Source of the DNA: Clostridia bacterium
GTDB lineage: Bacteria > Bacillota > Clostridia > Oscillospirales > SIG627
Reading direction: 5' to 3'
DNA: 6,338 nucleotides
Assembly (NCBI GenBank): GCA_017408325.1
Contig: JAFQUW010000170.1
Span: forward strand, 1 to 6,338
In this document: piece by piece, positions 5,212 through 6,338 of the stretch
How positions within the stretch are numbered: the stretch's first letter is position 1
How the letters are laid out: the number at the start of each line of letters is the position of its first letter
Notes under the pieces: model-generated
Databases searched by the model: none
What the model saw: the letters and a program-made list of their open reading frames with translations, nothing else
Told to the model about the DNA's origin: nothing
Translations under genes and position numbers: made by a program

Positions 5212-6117
5212 TTAGGAGATCAAATTGAGCGTGACGCGCACGGGGAGGTGATCGCTTCCGGCCGCGTTGCTGGTGACGATGTGCTTCGAACAGGCAACAC
5301 CGGCGGTGGTGACGAAAATGTGGTCAAGATCGCTCGTCGGGTTCGACGCGGGATTCGTGTAGTAGTTGCCGAAACTGTTGTTCGTGACGGTCGTTGCGAT
5401 CGCGCGGGTGGAGTTGAAGCGCGTGCCCGTGATGGTGTTGGTCTCGCCTGCGTGAGCGCCGCGACCGGTCATGTAACGGAACATGGAGTTCGCGGTGGCG
5501 AAGTTCATGTCGCCCATCACGATCAGGTTGTTCGTTGCGAGCGGGGCGTTGCGCTCAATGGCGTTGATCTGATTTAAAAGCACCTTGACCTGCTTGAAAC
5601 GCGCGGAGGCGGTTAAGTCGAGGTGCGTGTTGAACACGATGAAAAGATCGCCGGTGCTCTTGGCTTCCAGAACGGCCCAGGTGCAGATGCGATAATAGGA
5701 GGAATCGCTGTACTTGGACTTGGTGTTCGGGGTGTCGGAGAGCCAGAAGGTTCCGGAGTTGTGGAGCGTGAACAGATCCGTCATAAAGAAGATCGGGTTG
5801 CACTCGTTTCCTTCAAGGATGGAAGAGGTTCCGCGATACTCGCCGCGCACGGCGGTGTATCCGAGGCTTTTGATACGGGAGCTGATGGAGCTCCAGGTGA
5901 GGTTGGTGACCTCCTGTAGACCGAGCACGGCGGGTCTCTGCGTCTGAAGCATAGACTTGATGCCGTTAAAGTTGGTGTTGTTATTCTTCACGTTGTAAGT
6001 CATCAACGAGAAGGAAGCAGTGCCGGCGGCAGAGGTGGTGGGGGCGGTTGCGAGGAAAAGGGAAACGCACATCAGAGTAGAGAGCAAAAGGGTCAGGATA
6101 CGGCTTTTGAGAGTCAT
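5212..6117 (-). CDS. secreted endonuclease/exonuclease/phosphatase (EEP) family protein
   Basis: 301 residues. The N-terminus is a signal peptide: K4 and R6, a hydrophobic core (7-25), and probable signal peptidase I cleavage after A30 or A31 (TSA-A). The remainder is one EEP domain with all hallmark motifs: TYNV (N42), LQEV (E69), NTHLD (H165), GDMN (D203, N205), DLDHIF (D265, H266) and SDHLPV (D289, H290). This metal-dependent fold is shared by exonuclease III/DNase I-like nucleases, sphingomyelinases, and sugar or inositol phosphatases, so the substrate is not settled by sequence. FWLSDTP (124-130) and RICTWAVL (143-150) occur in many secreted bacterial members. There is no cell-wall anchor or extra binding domain, so release outside the cell is likely. 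AGGAGG (6125-6130, 7 nt from ATG) sets the start. Single gene with its own strong promoter, structured leader and terminator. Confidence 0.92.
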   Translation of the reverse strand: MTLKSRILTLLLSTLMCVSLFLATAPTTSAAGTASFSLMTYNVKNNNTNFNGIKSMLQTQRPAVLGLQEVTNLTWSSISSRIKSLGYTAVRGEYRGTSSILEGNECNPIFFMTDLFTLHNSGTFWLSDTPNTKSKYSDSSYYRICTWAVLEAKSTGDLFIVFNTHLDLTASARFKQVKVLLNQINAIERNAPLATNNLIVMGDMNFATANSMFRYMTGRGAHAGETNTITGTRFNSTRAIATTVTNNSFGNYYTNPASNPTSDLDHIFVTTAGVACSKHIVTSNAAGSDHLPVRVTLNLIS

Positions 6118-6150
6118 AGATGGTCCTCCTGTTCAGTTCGGTGGTGTGTG

Positions 6151-6176
6151 ACGAAAGCCCTCCTATTTGCTTTCGT
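6151..6176 (-). promoter_or_regulatory. 5'-terminal leader hairpin with a Shine-Dalgarno sequence in its loop
   Basis: In the minus-strand transcript an 8-bp perfect stem ACGAAAGC/GCUUUCGU closes a 10-nt loop AAAUAGGAGG. The predicted transcription start (about 6177) puts the stem at the very 5' end. The AGGAGG in the loop is not followed by ATG, GTG or TTG at a usable distance; the true start uses a separate AGGAGG at 6125-6130. The arrangement resembles mRNA-stabilising 5' hairpins and ribosome-docking sites described in Bacillus; that function is inference. Confidence 0.6.
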
Positions 6177-6183
6177 TTGCCGC

Positions 6184-6213
6184 ATTATAACCGACAAAAA
6201 ACCCGCTTGTCAA
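6184..6213 (-). promoter_or_regulatory. consensus sigma-A promoter of the secreted EEP gene
   Basis: On the minus strand a perfect -35 TTGACA (6208-6213) and a perfect -10 TATAAT (6184-6189) are 18 bp apart, with an A/T-rich region upstream. The expected start near 6177 gives a leader of about 60 nt. Confidence 0.87.
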
Positions 6214-6216
6214 GCA

Positions 6217-6257
6217 TTTTTTTCGAGAAAAAATAAATATTTCAAAAAATGAAAAAA
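6217..6257. other. A/T-tract region between divergent EEP and tRNA-Leu promoters
   Basis: Runs T7 (6217-6223), A6 (6228-6233), A6 (6244-6249) and A6 (6252-6257) fill the gap between the two -35 boxes. Spacing is only roughly helical. It may act as UP-element-like DNA for either promoter or as intrinsically bent DNA; no specific operator was recognised. Confidence 0.45.
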
Positions 6258-6261
6258 CCAC

Positions 6262-6290
6262 TTGAAAAGCCCTCTTCTTTGTGTTAAAAT
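6262..6290 (+). promoter_or_regulatory. sigma-A promoter of tRNA-Leu
   Basis: -35 TTGAAA (6262-6267; 5 of 6), 17-bp spacer, -10 TAAAAT (6285-6290; 5 of 6) with an extended -10 TG (6282-6283). The expected start near 6297 lies just before the mature tRNA 5' end at 6301. Confidence 0.82.
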
Positions 6291-6300
6291 ATACGGGTAC

Positions 6301-6338
6301 GCCGGTGTGATGGAATTGGCAGACGTGCTGGACTCAAA
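6301..6338 (+). tRNA. tRNA-Leu(CAA), 5' part, cut by window edge
   Basis: The first 37-38 nt of a class II tRNA. GCCGGTG forms the 5' acceptor strand, followed by TG and a D arm with GGAATTGG and the AGACG typical of tRNA-Leu (pairs A10-U25, U11-G24, G12-C23). CTGGA is the 5' anticodon stem, and the loop begins C-T-C-A-A-A, so U33 is followed by anticodon CAA, which reads UUG. The long variable arm, T arm and 3' end lie outside, so the CCA end and any neighbouring integration site cannot be seen. Confidence 0.93.

Noticed and set aside
5182..5577. Plus-strand open frame (131 codons) opposite the EEP gene
   Set aside because: Antisense shadow; composition is low-complexity Gly/Val/Arg and no family is recognised.
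6301..6338. tRNA-Leu as an attachment site of a mobile element
   Set aside because: No integrase or direct repeat is visible on the left side, and the tRNA 3' end lies outside the window.

Overview
The window looks like an ordinary stretch of a Bacillota chromosome, most likely a gut-type Clostridia (Oscillospirales/Eubacteriales-like). This is inferred from fairly GC-rich coding sequence set between AT-rich intergenic regions, near-consensus sigma-A promoters, strong AGGAGG ribosome binding sites, a free-standing rplM-rpsI pair, and lipoproteins that resemble trigger factor. No similarity search was possible, so the taxonomy is an inference.

Layout. (1) Bases 1-3439, minus strand: a four-gene operon, read right to left as ttcA (tRNA 2-thiocytidine synthetase), two tandem paralogous FKBP/trigger-factor-like lipoproteins, and an rlmD/rumA-type 23S rRNA uracil-C5 methyltransferase cut by the left edge. 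Gene spacings are 6, 10 and 1 nt, and one promoter lies just upstream of ttcA. (2) Bases 3440-3641: a divergent intergenic region holding the ttcA promoter, a 60-bp purine-rich tract, and a UP-element plus consensus promoter for the ribosomal protein genes. (3) Bases 3642-4497, plus strand: rplM (L13) and rpsI (S9), ended by a hairpin that can also terminate the convergent gene. (4) Bases 4565-5074, minus strand: a 3-methyladenine DNA glycosylase (AAG/MPG family). (5) Bases 5212-6117, minus strand: a secreted endonuclease/exonuclease/phosphatase (EEP) protein with a strong promoter, a 5'-terminal leader hairpin and its own terminator. (6) Bases 6301-6338, plus strand: the 5' part of a tRNA-Leu(CAA) with its promoter, cut by the right edge.

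Functionally, most of the window is translation and RNA maintenance: tRNA thiolation, rRNA methylation, L13, S9 and tRNA-Leu. DNA base repair and two exported functions (foldases and an EEP hydrolase) are added to this. I see no mobile element, CRISPR array or obvious undescribed multi-gene system. The points most worth a second look are the tandem extracytoplasmic trigger-factor-like foldases embedded in an RNA-modification operon, the nuclease leader whose 5' hairpin shows a second Shine-Dalgarno sequence in its loop, and the apparently leaderless ttcA transcript.
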